Assembly: GCF_002970975.1 (NCBI RefSeq)
Contig: NZ_KZ672982.1
Span: forward strand, 124,001-188,000
Length of the DNA: 64,000 nt
Direction: 5' to 3'
Source of the DNA: Microbacterium halophytorum
GTDB lineage: Bacteria > Actinomycetota > Actinomycetes > Actinomycetales > Microbacteriaceae
Positions 10,080-17,668 of this stretch are shown piece after piece. Both the position numbers and the translations under genes were made by a program. Each line of letters opens with the position of its first letter. Position 1 is the first letter of the stretch. The notes below the pieces were generated by a model. It had not been told where the DNA came from and made no database searches. It worked only from the letters and a program-made list of their open reading frames with translations.

Positions 10080-10402
10080 CCGCGATCCGCGTCTGCGCGA
10101 AGAGCGAGCTGGTGCAGGACGAGGCGCTGCGCGTCGAGGCCGACGGCGTGCCGATCGCCGTCGTGCTCGATTCCAGCGGCGAGATCCACGCGATCGGCGA
10201 CACCTGCACCCACGGCGACATCTCGCTGTCCGAGGGCTTCGTCGAGGGCGAGACCCTGGAGTGCTGGGCCCACGGCTCGGCGTTCTCGCTCACGACGGGC
10301 AAGCCCCTCTCCCTCCCCGCTTACGAGCCCGTCCCCGTCTACGTCGTCGAGATCGACGGCGACGACGTGCTCATCGACCCCAACGTGAAGAAGGAAGTCT
10401 GA
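10076..10402 (+). CDS. Rieske-type [2Fe-2S] protein inside the SUF operon
   Basis: Small soluble ferredoxin of the non-heme-dioxygenase type, 108 aa. The Rieske ligands are plain: CTH (about residues 42-44) and CWAH (about 62-65). The GTG start overlaps the sufD TGA (GTGA), so it is coupled to sufD, and sufC follows after one base. Actinobacterial SUF operons commonly hold such a gene between sufD and sufC. Its job is not established; it could supply electrons or act as a test substrate for cluster insertion. There is no oxygenase subunit nearby, so it is not a ring-hydroxylase component here. Confidence 0.9.
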   Translation: MTAIRVCAKSELVQDEALRVEADGVPIAVVLDSSGEIHAIGDTCTHGDISLSEGFVEGETLECWAHGSAFSLTTGKPLSLPAYEPVPVYVVEIDGDDVLIDPNVKKEV

Positions 10403-10403
10403 C

Positions 10404-11174
10404 ATGGCTGTTCTCGAGATCCGCGACCTGCATGTCACGGTCGAGACCGACGAGGGGATCATCCCCATCCTCAACGGCGTGGACCTGACGGTCCGCTCCG
10501 GCGAGACCCACGCGATCATGGGCCCGAACGGTTCGGGCAAGTCGACGCTCGCCTCGACGATCGCCGGCCACCCGAAGTACACCGTCACGGGCGGCACCAT
10601 CACGCTCGACGGCGAGGACGTCCTCGAGATGGCCGTCGACGAGCGCGCCCGCGCCGGCCTGTTCCTCGCGATGCAGTACCCGGTCGAGATCCCCGGCGTC
10701 ACCGTGACCAACTTCCTGCGCACGGCCAAGACCGCGATCGACGGCGAAGCGCCGTCGATCCGGAGCTGGACGAAGGACGTCAAGGAGGGCATGAAGAACC
10801 TCCGGATGGACCCGAAGTTCGCGCAGCGCAACGTCAACGAGGGCTTCTCGGGCGGCGAGAAGAAGCGCCACGAGATCCTCCAGCTCGAGCTGCTCAAGCC
10901 GCAGCTGGCGATCCTCGACGAGACCGACTCAGGCCTCGACGTCGACGCCCTCAAGGTCGTGTCCGAGGGCGTCAACCGCGCCCGCGAGGCGACCGGCCTC
11001 GGCACGCTGCTGATCACGCACTACACGCGCATCCTCCGCTACATCAAGCCCGACTTCGTGCACGTCATGGTCGCGGGCAAGATCGTCGAGGAGGGCGGCT
11101 CGGAGCTCGCCGACAAGCTGGAGGAGTCGGGCTACGCCGGCTACCTCCCCGCCGACGCGCCGCTCGAGGCGTAG
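10404..11174 (+). CDS. sufC: Fe-S cluster assembly ATPase SufC
   Basis: ABC-type ATPase that drives conformational change of the SufB-SufD scaffold; it is not a transporter. The 256 aa show Walker A GPNGSGKST, the SufC-type signature FSGGEKKRHEILQLELL, Walker B LAILDETDSGLD and the H-loop LLITHYTRIL. Starting one base after the Rieske stop, it belongs to the same transcript. The usual next genes sufS (cysteine desulfurase) and sufU are not here; sufT follows instead, so sulfur must be supplied by a desulfurase encoded elsewhere. Confidence 0.97.
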   Translation: MAVLEIRDLHVTVETDEGIIPILNGVDLTVRSGETHAIMGPNGSGKSTLASTIAGHPKYTVTGGTITLDGEDVLEMAVDERARAGLFLAMQYPVEIPGVTVTNFLRTAKTAIDGEAPSIRSWTKDVKEGMKNLRMDPKFAQRNVNEGFSGGEKKRHEILQLELLKPQLAILDETDSGLDVDALKVVSEGVNRAREATGLGTLLITHYTRILRYIKPDFVHVMVAGKIVEEGGSELADKLEESGYAGYLPADAPLEA

Positions 11175-11184
11175 GGTCAGCACT

Positions 11185-11514
11185 ATGACCGCCACGCTTG
11201 CCGACGAGAAGTACGACGAGGTCACCGAGGCGCTCAAGGACGTCATGGACCCCGAGCTCGGTGTCAACGTCGTCGACCTCGGCCTGATCTACGACCTGAG
11301 CTGGGACGACGAGAACGACGCCCTGGTCATCCACATGACGCTCACGAGCGCCGGATGCCCTCTGACCGACGTGCTCGAGGAGCAGACGGGCCAGGCGCTG
11401 GACGGCGTCGTCGAGCGGTACCGGATCAACTGGGTCTGGATGCCGCCGTGGGGCCCCGAGCGGATCACGGAGGACGGGCGCGACATGATGCGCGCGCTCG
11501 GTTTCTCGATCTGA
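11185..11514 (+). CDS. sufT: SufT/MIP18-like metal-sulfur cluster assembly factor
   Basis: 109-aa DUF59 (MIP18) protein, a family that helps load or transfer Fe-S clusters to target proteins. Conserved features: DPELGVNVVDLGLIYD (residues 22-37) and the reactive cysteine C58 in TSAGCPLTD. The C-terminal half WMPPWGPERITEDGR is typical of the SUF-linked subgroup. It closes the SUF operon 10 nt after sufC and is followed at once by a strong hairpin terminator shared with the convergent lysR gene. Confidence 0.9.
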   Translation: MTATLADEKYDEVTEALKDVMDPELGVNVVDLGLIYDLSWDDENDALVIHMTLTSAGCPLTDVLEEQTGQALDGVVERYRINWVWMPPWGPERITEDGRDMMRALGFSI

Positions 11515-11526
11515 CCCGACGCCTCG

Positions 11527-11560
11527 GAAAGGGCTCGCAGCTCCGGCTGCGGGCCCTTTC
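11527..11560. terminator. Bidirectional terminator hairpin between sufT and the LysR gene
   Basis: GAAAGGGC-TCGCAG pairs with CTGCGG-GCCCTTTC around a 6-nt loop (one G-T wobble). It lies 12 bp after sufT and 6 bp beyond the end of the convergent gene; the A/T-rich outer stem works in both directions. Confidence 0.75.
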
Positions 11561-11566
11561 GCCGCT

Positions 11567-12463
11567 TCACTGCGCGGCCTCCGCCCCGATCCGACGGAGC
11601 TCGTCCAGGACCGAGCGCACCGCGAGGCGCTCGGCCCGGTGCGGCTGGCACAGCGCCGTGATGTACCGCCGGGGCTCGATCTCTGCGAGCGGTCGGAGCA
11701 CCACCGTGCCGGCGTCGGGCGTCGTGAAGCGGGGGAGCACAGCGAGCTGGTCGCCGCCGGCCACGAGCGCCTCGATCAGCCGATTGTCGCGCAGTCGCTG
11801 TTCGACCCGCAGGTCCCGCCCCAGGGCCAGCGCGATCGCCTGGAGCACCGTGTCGAACGGATATCCCGGCGGCACGCCGATCCAGGCCTCGTCCGCGACG
11901 TCGCGCGGCGACACCTCGCCGAGCGCCGCGAGCCGGTGGCCGGGAGCCATCGCGACGTCGAGCGGTTCCCGCGCGAGCGGAACGACGTGCAGGCCTTCAC
12001 CTCCCGTGGGGGTCGGCCCCGTCAGGCTGTGCCCGATGACGATGTCGTACTCGCGCGTGAGCTCGGCGTACGAGGATTCGGCGACGTCGGCGTCGTCGAG
12101 GGACAGCTCGACGCCGGAGTCCGCGAACCGGCTCACCAGCGGCGCGAGGAGGAACACGCCGGCGCTCGGGAACGCGGCGACGGACACCGGACCACTGGGC
12201 CCGGAGCGGAAGGCGTCCCATTCCGCGCCCACCTGTTCGAGTGCGACCGCGACGCGCTCACCGCCGGCGGCCAGCACCTCACCGGCGGGGGTGAGCCGCA
12301 GACCCCGTCCGGACGGTTCGAGCAGCTCGGCGCCGAGGGCGCGCTCCGCCGCGCGCAGCTGCTGGGACACGGCCGAGGGCGTGCGGTGCGTGACATCGGC
12401 GACCGCCGTGACGCTCCCGTACGCGGCGAAGAGCCGCAGCAGCTCGAGATGACGCGGATCCAT
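11567..12463 (-). CDS. LysR-family transcriptional regulator
   Basis: 298-aa DNA-binding regulator. The N-terminal winged helix-turn-helix starts DPRHLELLRLFAAYGSVTAVAD and includes TPSAVSQQLRAAERALG; a ligand-binding periplasmic-protein-like domain follows from about residue 90. It is divergent from an EamA transporter gene 71 bp away, the usual arrangement for a regulator and its target. The ATG is 6 nt from a TAGAGT box with no ribosome site, so it is probably translated from a leaderless mRNA. The inducer is unknown. Confidence 0.9.
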   Translation of the reverse strand: MDPRHLELLRLFAAYGSVTAVADVTHRTPSAVSQQLRAAERALGAELLEPSGRGLRLTPAGEVLAAGGERVAVALEQVGAEWDAFRSGPSGPVSVAAFPSAGVFLLAPLVSRFADSGVELSLDDADVAESSYAELTREYDIVIGHSLTGPTPTGGEGLHVVPLAREPLDVAMAPGHRLAALGEVSPRDVADEAWIGVPPGYPFDTVLQAIALALGRDLRVEQRLRDNRLIEALVAGGDQLAVLPRFTTPDAGTVVLRPLAEIEPRRYITALCQPHRAERLAVRSVLDELRRIGAEAAQ

Positions 12464-12469
12464 GAAGAG

Positions 12470-12475
12470 ACTCTA
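12470..12475 (-). promoter_or_regulatory. Leaderless -10 box of the LysR gene
   Basis: TAGAGT on the minus strand, then 6 nt, then ATG at 12463. No Shine-Dalgarno sequence is present. Confidence 0.55.
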
Positions 12476-12483
12476 CAGAGTAG

Positions 12484-12510
12484 ATGAAGAAATGCTCGAT
12501 TGTGCTTCAT
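12484..12510. promoter_or_regulatory. Inverted repeat, candidate LysR binding site
   Basis: ATGAAG-N15-CTTCAT, containing T-N11-A spacing, sits between the divergent lysR and eamA genes. A further ATGAAG is at 12462-12467, overlapping the LysR start codon. This arrangement suits a LysR tetramer controlling both genes. Confidence 0.4.
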
Positions 12511-12534
12511 TATCGGGAGGAGGACGATCGGAGC

Positions 12535-13497
12535 ATGCCGATCACCCATCGACTCCTGGCGGTGTCCGTCGCGGTCATGTGGGGCCTGAACTTCCTCGCG
12601 ATCGACGCCTCGCTCGCCCAGTTCCCGCCCTACTTCCTCGTCGCGCTGCGGTTCGCCCTCATCGCGATGCCGACGATCCTGCTCGTCCCGTTCCCGAAGG
12701 TGCAGGTCCGCTGGCTGATCGGGTACGGGCTCGGGTTCGGCACCCTCCAGTTCCTCTTCCTGTACTGGGGCATGGCGATCGGCATGCCGCCCGGCCTCGC
12801 CTCGCTCGTCCTCCAGGCGTCCGCTCCGTTCACGGTGCTGCTCGGTGCGACGCTGCTGCGTGAGCGGCTGAGCGCCGCGCAGGTCGTCGGCATCCTCATC
12901 GCGGTCGCCGGGCTCGCCATCGTCGGCATGCATCGGGCAGGGACCGCCGCGCTCGCGCCGTTCCTGCTCACCGTCGCAGGCGCGTTCGGATGGGCCCTCG
13001 GCAACATCTGCAATCGGCAGGCACGGGCGACCGAGCCCCTGCGCTTCACGCTCTGGATGTCCGTCGTTCCGCCCCTCCCGATGCTCGCCCTCTCCCTCGC
13101 CGTCGAAGGGAGCGATGCGATCGCGGCATCGTTCACGGATCTGACGTCGCCGACGGGCATTCTCGCCCTCGCGGGTCTCGCCTACACCATTCTGATCGGC
13201 ACCGTCGCGGGCTCCGGCATCTGGTCGTGGCTCATGGCGCGGCACGCTGCGGGCGTCGTCGCGCCGTTCTCACTGCTCGTGCCCGTCGTCGGGATCGCCG
13301 CCGCCTGGATCGTCCTCGGGCAGGCCGCGGCGTGGCAGGAGCTGATCGGCGGTGCGCTGCTCGTCGGCGGTGTGCTCCTCGGTTCGCTCCGCCCCGGCTC
13401 GCCCCGTCAGCTCGCGAGGCCGCGCACGAGCGCCGCGATGCCCGCGTCGAACTCGGCGTCGAAGTCGCGGGCGACGGCATCCGGCGCCCCCTCGTAG
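12535..13497 (+). CDS. EamA/DMT-family transporter (10 helices)
   Basis: Inner-membrane drug/metabolite transporter of 320 aa with two EamA repeats: residues about 5-140 (MWGLNFLAIDASLAQFPPYF, a typical start) and about 150-290. Likely an exporter of a metabolite or amino acid; the substrate is unknown. I chose ATG at 12535, with GGGAGGAGG upstream, rather than an upstream ATG at 12484 that lies in the regulatory region. The last 30 codons overlap the convergent tetR gene by 91 bp, and this tail looks unlike a membrane protein, so a functional core ending near 13400 is likely. Confidence 0.85.
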   Translation: MPITHRLLAVSVAVMWGLNFLAIDASLAQFPPYFLVALRFALIAMPTILLVPFPKVQVRWLIGYGLGFGTLQFLFLYWGMAIGMPPGLASLVLQASAPFTVLLGATLLRERLSAAQVVGILIAVAGLAIVGMHRAGTAALAPFLLTVAGAFGWALGNICNRQARATEPLRFTLWMSVVPPLPMLALSLAVEGSDAIAASFTDLTSPTGILALAGLAYTILIGTVAGSGIWSWLMARHAAGVVAPFSLLVPVVGIAAAWIVLGQAAAWQELIGGALLVGGVLLGSLRPGSPRQLARPRTSAAMPASNSASKSRATASGAPS

Positions 13498-13943
13498 GCG
13501 CCCAGTTCGGCGGCCTGGATGCGCTGCTGCACGAGGGAGGCGTGGCCCAGCACGAACTGTGCGAGCACGTTCGCGCCGGTCGCCGCGTCCGGCGCGCCTT
13601 GCTCTTCGAGCGCTCGACGGAGATGCTCGGCCGCGCCCGAGCCGCCGAGGCCGAGCGCGGCCGAGCTGAGCACGACCTCCGCACCGTCGCGGTGCGCCAG
13701 GAGCGCGCCGCGCAGCTCCCGCGCCGCACCGGCCACGTCATCGGCGGGGGAGGCGCCCGCGACGATGCGGTCGGCGACGGCCGCGAGCAGCGTCTGCTTG
13801 TCGGCGACGTGCCAGTACAGGGCACTGGGCCGGATGCCGAGGTCGTCCGCGAGGGCCCGCATCGTCACAGAAGCCAGGCCGAAGCGGTCGAGGAGCGCGA
13901 TCGCGCGGTCGACGATCCCTTCGAGGTCGATTCCGGCGCGCAT
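13407..13943 (-). CDS. bioQ: TetR-family repressor, probable biotin regulator BioQ
   Basis: 178-aa repressor: the N-terminal helix-turn-helix (FGLASVTMRALADDLGIRPSALYWHVADK, residues about 21-49) is followed by a TetR_C-type ligand domain. It is divergent from bioYMN, and the intergenic region carries three GAAC-N3-GTTC repeats. Known: Corynebacterium BioQ is a TetR repressor of biotin genes that binds a similar TGAAC-N3-GTTAC site. Inferred: this is BioQ controlling biotin uptake and itself. The ATG is 6 nt from a TAGGCT box (leaderless). Its 3' end overlaps the convergent EamA gene by 91 bp. Confidence 0.75.
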   Translation of the reverse strand: MRAGIDLEGIVDRAIALLDRFGLASVTMRALADDLGIRPSALYWHVADKQTLLAAVADRIVAGASPADDVAGAARELRGALLAHRDGAEVVLSSAALGLGGSGAAEHLRRALEEQGAPDAATGANVLAQFVLGHASLVQQRIQAAELGAYEGAPDAVARDFDAEFDAGIAALVRGLAS

Positions 13944-13949
13944 GACCCC

Positions 13950-13955
13950 AGCCTA
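13950..13955 (-). promoter_or_regulatory. Leaderless -10 box of bioQ
   Basis: TAGGCT on the minus strand, then 6 nt, then ATG at 13943. The first operator copy directly abuts it on the upstream side, which implies autorepression. Confidence 0.6.
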
Positions 13956-13970
13956 GTGAACGCCGTTCAC
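13956..13970. promoter_or_regulatory. BioQ-type operator, copy 1
   Basis: Perfect palindrome GTGAAC-GCC-GTTCAC next to the bioQ -10 box. Confidence 0.7.
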
Positions 13971-13982
13971 CCGCGGCTGTGC

Positions 13983-13988
13983 CATACT
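13983..13988 (+). promoter_or_regulatory. Possible -10 box of bioYMN
   Basis: CATACT would start transcription near 13995, inside operator copy 2. This placement suits steric repression. The -35 region is poor. Confidence 0.35.
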
Positions 13989-14000
13989 GAACAACGTTCA
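13988..14000. promoter_or_regulatory. BioQ-type operator, copy 2
   Basis: TGAAC-AAC-GTTCA, perfect 5-bp arms, overlapping the likely bioY transcription start. Confidence 0.7.
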
Positions 14001-14001
14001 A

Positions 14002-14014
14002 TGAACATCGTTCA
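14002..14014. promoter_or_regulatory. BioQ-type operator, copy 3
   Basis: TGAAC-ATC-GTTCA, perfect 5-bp arms, one base after copy 2 and directly before the GGAGGA ribosome site of bioY. Confidence 0.7.
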
Positions 14015-14023
14015 GGAGGAAGT

Positions 14024-14617
14024 ATGACCCGCAGGCCCGACCCCTGGGAGGCGCGCGACACGGCGCGCGTCGCCGTCTTCGCAGCGATCATCGTCGTGCT
14101 CGGGCTGATGGGGCCGATCCCCGTGCCGGGGCTCGTCCCGATCACGGCGCAGACGCTCGGCGTCATGCTGGCGGGCACGGTGCTGGGGTGGAAGCGCGGC
14201 GCCGCCGCCGTGGTCGTCGTGCTCGTGCTCGTCGCGATCGGGCTCCCCGTGCTGTCCGGGGGCCGCGGCGGTCTCGGCGTGTTCCTCGGCCCGACGGTCG
14301 GCTACCTGGTCGGCTGGGTCCCCGGCGTCATCGTGATCGGCCTGATCGCGCAGTCCGGCGCGCTTCGGTGGTGGCGGGTCGCGCTCGGCGCACTCGTCGG
14401 GGGAGTGCTCGTGATCTACGCGTTCGGGATCCCGGCGCAGGCGGTCATCGCCGATCTGCCGCTCGGCGGGGCCGCGATCGCCTCGGCGGCCTTCCTCCCG
14501 GGGGACATCATCAAGGTCGTCCTCTGTACGATCCTCACGATGAGTCTCTACCGCGCCTACCCTCCCGCATTCCCCGCGCGCGTGCGCGCCGCACGCTCCC
14601 GCCGCACGACCGGATGA
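14024..14617 (+). CDS. bioY: Biotin transporter substrate-binding subunit BioY
   Basis: S component of an energy-coupling-factor importer that binds biotin in the membrane. The 197 aa contain about six helices with family stretches GPIPVPGLVPITAQTLGVML (residues about 27-46) and GGRGGLGVFLGPTVGYLVG (about 76-94). ATG follows GGAGGA by 3-4 nt. The stop overlaps the bioM ATG (ATGA), making a tight bioYMN operon that encodes the whole importer. The three operator copies before it point to repression when biotin is plentiful. Confidence 0.94.
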   Translation: MTRRPDPWEARDTARVAVFAAIIVVLGLMGPIPVPGLVPITAQTLGVMLAGTVLGWKRGAAAVVVVLVLVAIGLPVLSGGRGGLGVFLGPTVGYLVGWVPGVIVIGLIAQSGALRWWRVALGALVGGVLVIYAFGIPAQAVIADLPLGGAAIASAAFLPGDIIKVVLCTILTMSLYRAYPPAFPARVRAARSRRTTG

Positions 14618-15315
14618 ACGAGGGCATCTCGGCAGAGGGGCTCGGCGTCGAGATCGACGGCACGGAGATCCTGCACGCGGTGACGGTATTCCTGCCTCAT
14701 CGCCGCATCGCCGTCATCGGGGCGAACGGGGCGGGGAAGTCGACGTTCGCGCGAACGCTGAACGGGCTCGTCCGCCCGACATCGGGGCGCGTGACCGTCG
14801 CCGGCCTCGACCCCGCCCGCGAGCCCCGCCGCGCACGCGAGGCCGTCGGGTTCCTCTTCAGCAGCCCCGACGCGCAGATCCTGATGCCGACGCCGTCGGA
14901 GGACATCGCGCTCTCGCTCAAGGCCGCAGGCATCCCGCGCGCGGACAGGGCCGAACGGGCGGCCGCGGAGCTGGCGCGCTTCGGTCTGACCGGCCATGCC
15001 GACCAGCCGGCGCACAGCCTCTCGGGCGGGCAGAAGCAGCTGCTCGCCCTCGCGGCGGTGCTCGCGAGCGCGCCCCGCGTGCTCGTCGCCGACGAGCCGA
15101 CCACGCTCCTCGACCTCGGCAACGCGCGCCGCATGGGCGACCTGCTGCTCGACGGCGACGAGGCGGGGCCCGTGGCGGAGCAGGTCGTGATCGTTACGCA
15201 CGACCTCGAGCTCGCCGCGCGCTGCGACGTCGCGCTGCGATTCTCGGACGGGCGGCTCGCCGAGCAGGGCGACCCCGACGAGGTCATCGCCCGGTACCGC
15301 GCGGAGTTCGCGTGA
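14614..15315 (+). CDS. bioM: Biotin importer ATPase (ECF A component) BioM
   Basis: 233-aa ABC ATPase powering the biotin ECF importer. Walker A GANGAGKST (residues 36-44), signature LSGGQKQLLALAAVL, Walker B RVLVADEPTTLLD and H-loop VIVTHDLELAARC are all present. The position between bioY and bioN assigns its partner proteins; a separate cobalt or other ECF set is not nearby. It is translationally coupled to bioY by a 4-base overlap. Confidence 0.92.
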   Translation: MNEGISAEGLGVEIDGTEILHAVTVFLPHRRIAVIGANGAGKSTFARTLNGLVRPTSGRVTVAGLDPAREPRRAREAVGFLFSSPDAQILMPTPSEDIALSLKAAGIPRADRAERAAAELARFGLTGHADQPAHSLSGGQKQLLALAAVLASAPRVLVADEPTTLLDLGNARRMGDLLLDGDEAGPVAEQVVIVTHDLELAARCDVALRFSDGRLAEQGDPDEVIARYRAEFA

Positions 15316-15337
15316 CGGGCGGAACGGGCGGGCGCCC

Positions 15338-15934
15338 GTGATCTCGCTGTACCGCCCGGGGACGAGCCCGCTCCACCGGCTGCCGGCGGGCGCGAAGCTG
15401 ATCGGCCTCGCGGTGCTCGCGCTGGCGGCATCGCTGTGGCCGCACACGATCTGGACGGCGCTCGGGACGCTCGTCGCGGTCCTCGCCCTGTTCGTGCTGG
15501 GAGGCCAGCCGCCCTCCGTCTTCTGGCGCCAGCTCTGGGCGGCGAAGTGGATCATCGTGCTCCTCGTCGTCACGCAGCTGCTGTTCTCATCGTGGCAGGC
15601 CGCGATCACCGTGACGGCCAGGGTGCTCGCCGTCGTGCTGCTCGCCGCCCTGGTGACGCTGACGACCCGGATGGGCGACCTGCTCGATGCCCTGGAGCGC
15701 GCGCTCGGGCCGCTGCGCGCGCTCGGGGTGGAACCGGCGCGCGTCGCGTTCGTGCTGTCCCTGACGATCGCCGCGATCCCGGTGATCGCCGGCCTCGCGC
15801 GCCAGGTCGGCGACGCGCACCGCGCCAGGGGCGTTCGCCCTGGTCCTCACGCGATCGTGACGCTGCTCGTGCTCGCTCTCCGACACGCCGACGACGTCGG
15901 CGACGCCATCACGGCCCGCGCCGCGCACCCGTGA
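15338..15934 (+). CDS. bioN: Biotin importer transmembrane coupling subunit BioN (ECF T component)
   Basis: 198-aa membrane protein that couples ATP hydrolysis by BioM to biotin release by BioY. About five helices; the family's cytoplasmic motifs are seen as DAHRARG (about residue 165) and DAITARA at the very C-terminus (a variant of the second Ala-Arg-Gly motif). The GTG start is 22 nt after bioM. The gene ends about 75 bp before the -10 box of the ABC-F gene. Confidence 0.9.
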   Translation: MISLYRPGTSPLHRLPAGAKLIGLAVLALAASLWPHTIWTALGTLVAVLALFVLGGQPPSVFWRQLWAAKWIIVLLVVTQLLFSSWQAAITVTARVLAVVLLAALVTLTTRMGDLLDALERALGPLRALGVEPARVAFVLSLTIAAIPVIAGLARQVGDAHRARGVRPGPHAIVTLLVLALRHADDVGDAITARAAHP

Positions 15935-16008
15935 CGGCACCGCCCTCCGGCGACGCGGCCGCGCCCGCGCACGCCTGACCGGGGAGGCTCCGCCCAGGCG
16001 CGCCGCGG

Positions 16009-16014
16009 TAGAGT
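16009..16014 (+). promoter_or_regulatory. Probable -10 box of the ABC-F gene
   Basis: TAGAGT predicts a start near 16021 and a 45-nt leader. The leader contains the self-complementary stretch GGCGCG-AAC-GCGCC near 16023. Confidence 0.4.
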
Positions 16015-16066
16015 GGGCAGTTGGCGCGAACGCGCCGAGACGACTTCGACCGAACGGATGTGGCCT

Positions 16067-17665
16067 GTGCTTGCCGTGCACGATCTCGAGATCCGCGTGG
16101 GCGCGCGCATGCTCATGTCCGGCGTGGACTTCCGCGTCGGGCCCGGGGACAAGGTCGGCCTCGTCGGCCGGAACGGCGCGGGGAAGACGACCCTGACCAA
16201 GGTCCTCGCCGGCGACAAGATGCCGGCCGACGGCTCCGTCAGCGTGCGCGGCGAGCTCGGCTACCTGCCGCAGGACCCCCGCTCGGGCGACCCGGAGGAG
16301 CTCGCGCGCACGCGCATCCTGAACGCCCGCGGCCTCGGCGACCTCACCGCGAACATCGCCAAGTTCTCGGCGCAGATGGGCGACGACGACCCGAAGGTCG
16401 CTGAGAAGGCCATCCGCAAGTACGGCAACCTCATGGAGCGCTTCGAGGCGCTCGGCGGCTACTCGACCGAGTCGGAGGCAGCCGTCATCGCGAACAACCT
16501 CTCGTTGCCCGATCGCATCCTCGACCAGCCGCTGAAGACACTCTCGGGCGGCCAGCGCCGCCGCATCGAGCTCGCGCGCATCCTGTTCAGCGACGCCGAC
16601 TCGATGATCCTCGACGAGCCGACCAACCACCTCGACGCCGACAGCGTCGTGTGGCTGCGCGAGTTCCTGAAGTCGTACAGGGGCGGCCTGATCGTGATCA
16701 GCCACGACGTCGAGCTCGTCGGCGAGACGGTCAACCGGGTGTTCTACCTCGACGCCAACCGGCAGGTCATCGACATCTACAACATGGGCTGGAAGCACTA
16801 CCAGCGCCAGCGCGTCGCCGACGAGGAGCGTCGCAAGAAGGAGCGGGCGAACGCCGAGAAGAAGGCGTCGGCCCTGCAGCAGCAGGCGGCCAAGTTCGGC
16901 GCGAAGGCGACCAAGGCCGCCGCGGCGCACCAGATGCAGGCGCGCGCCGAGAAGCTGCTCGCCGGCCTCGACGAGGTGCGCCAGGAGGATCGCGTCGCGA
17001 GCATCCGGTTCCCCAAGCCCGCCGCGTGCGGGAAGACGCCGCTGATGGCCTCGAGCCTGTCGAAGTCGTACGGAGCGCTCGAGATCTTCGCGGGCGTCGA
17101 CCTCGCGATCGACCGGGGCAGCAAGGTCGTCGTGCTCGGCCTGAACGGAGCGGGCAAGACAACGCTGCTGCGCATCCTCGCCGGCGTCGACGCGAGCGAC
17201 ACCGGCCGGATCGAACCGGGTCACGGCCTCAAGATCGGCTACTACGCGCAGGAGCACGAGAACCTCGACATCGGGCGCAGCGTTCTGCAGAACATGATGT
17301 CGGCCTCGCCGAACCTGAACGAGACCGAAGCGCGCAAGGTGCTCGGCTCGTTCCTGTTCACGGGCGATGACGTGCACAAGCCGGCCGGCGTTCTGTCCGG
17401 CGGCGAGAAGACCCGGCTCTCGCTCGCCACGCTCGTCGTCTCGAGCGCGAACGTCCTCCTGCTCGACGAACCCACCAACAACCTCGACCCGGCCAGCCGC
17501 GACGAGATCCTCGGCGCGCTGGCGCACTACGAGGGCGCCGTCGTCCTCGTCTCGCACGACGAGGGCGCCGTCGAGGCGCTGAACCCCGAGCGCGTGCTCC
17601 TGCTGCCCGACGGCGTCGAGGACATCTGGAACAAGGGCTACGCCGACCTGATCACGCTGGCGTAA
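16067..17665 (+). CDS. ABC-F family ATPase (ribosome-associated translation factor type)
   Basis: Soluble twin-ATPase protein with no membrane domain; ABC-F proteins act on the ribosomal E site in translation or antibiotic protection. The 532 aa have domain 1 Walker A GRNGAGKTT (about residues 33-41), signature LSGGQRRRIE and Walker B DSMILDEPTNHLD; a charged linker about 255-320 rich in Lys/Ala (VADEERRKKERANAEKKAS); and domain 2 Walker A GLNGAGKTT, LSGGEKTRLS, VLLLDEPTNNLD. GTG at 16067 gives the usual VLAVHDLEI start; ATG at 16058 is an in-frame alternative. Whether it is housekeeping or protective cannot be told. Confidence 0.9.
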   Translation: MLAVHDLEIRVGARMLMSGVDFRVGPGDKVGLVGRNGAGKTTLTKVLAGDKMPADGSVSVRGELGYLPQDPRSGDPEELARTRILNARGLGDLTANIAKFSAQMGDDDPKVAEKAIRKYGNLMERFEALGGYSTESEAAVIANNLSLPDRILDQPLKTLSGGQRRRIELARILFSDADSMILDEPTNHLDADSVVWLREFLKSYRGGLIVISHDVELVGETVNRVFYLDANRQVIDIYNMGWKHYQRQRVADEERRKKERANAEKKASALQQQAAKFGAKATKAAAAHQMQARAEKLLAGLDEVRQEDRVASIRFPKPAACGKTPLMASSLSKSYGALEIFAGVDLAIDRGSKVVVLGLNGAGKTTLLRILAGVDASDTGRIEPGHGLKIGYYAQEHENLDIGRSVLQNMMSASPNLNETEARKVLGSFLFTGDDVHKPAGVLSGGEKTRLSLATLVVSSANVLLLDEPTNNLDPASRDEILGALAHYEGAVVLVSHDEGAVEALNPERVLLLPDGVEDIWNKGYADLITLA

Positions 17666-17668
17666 CCA

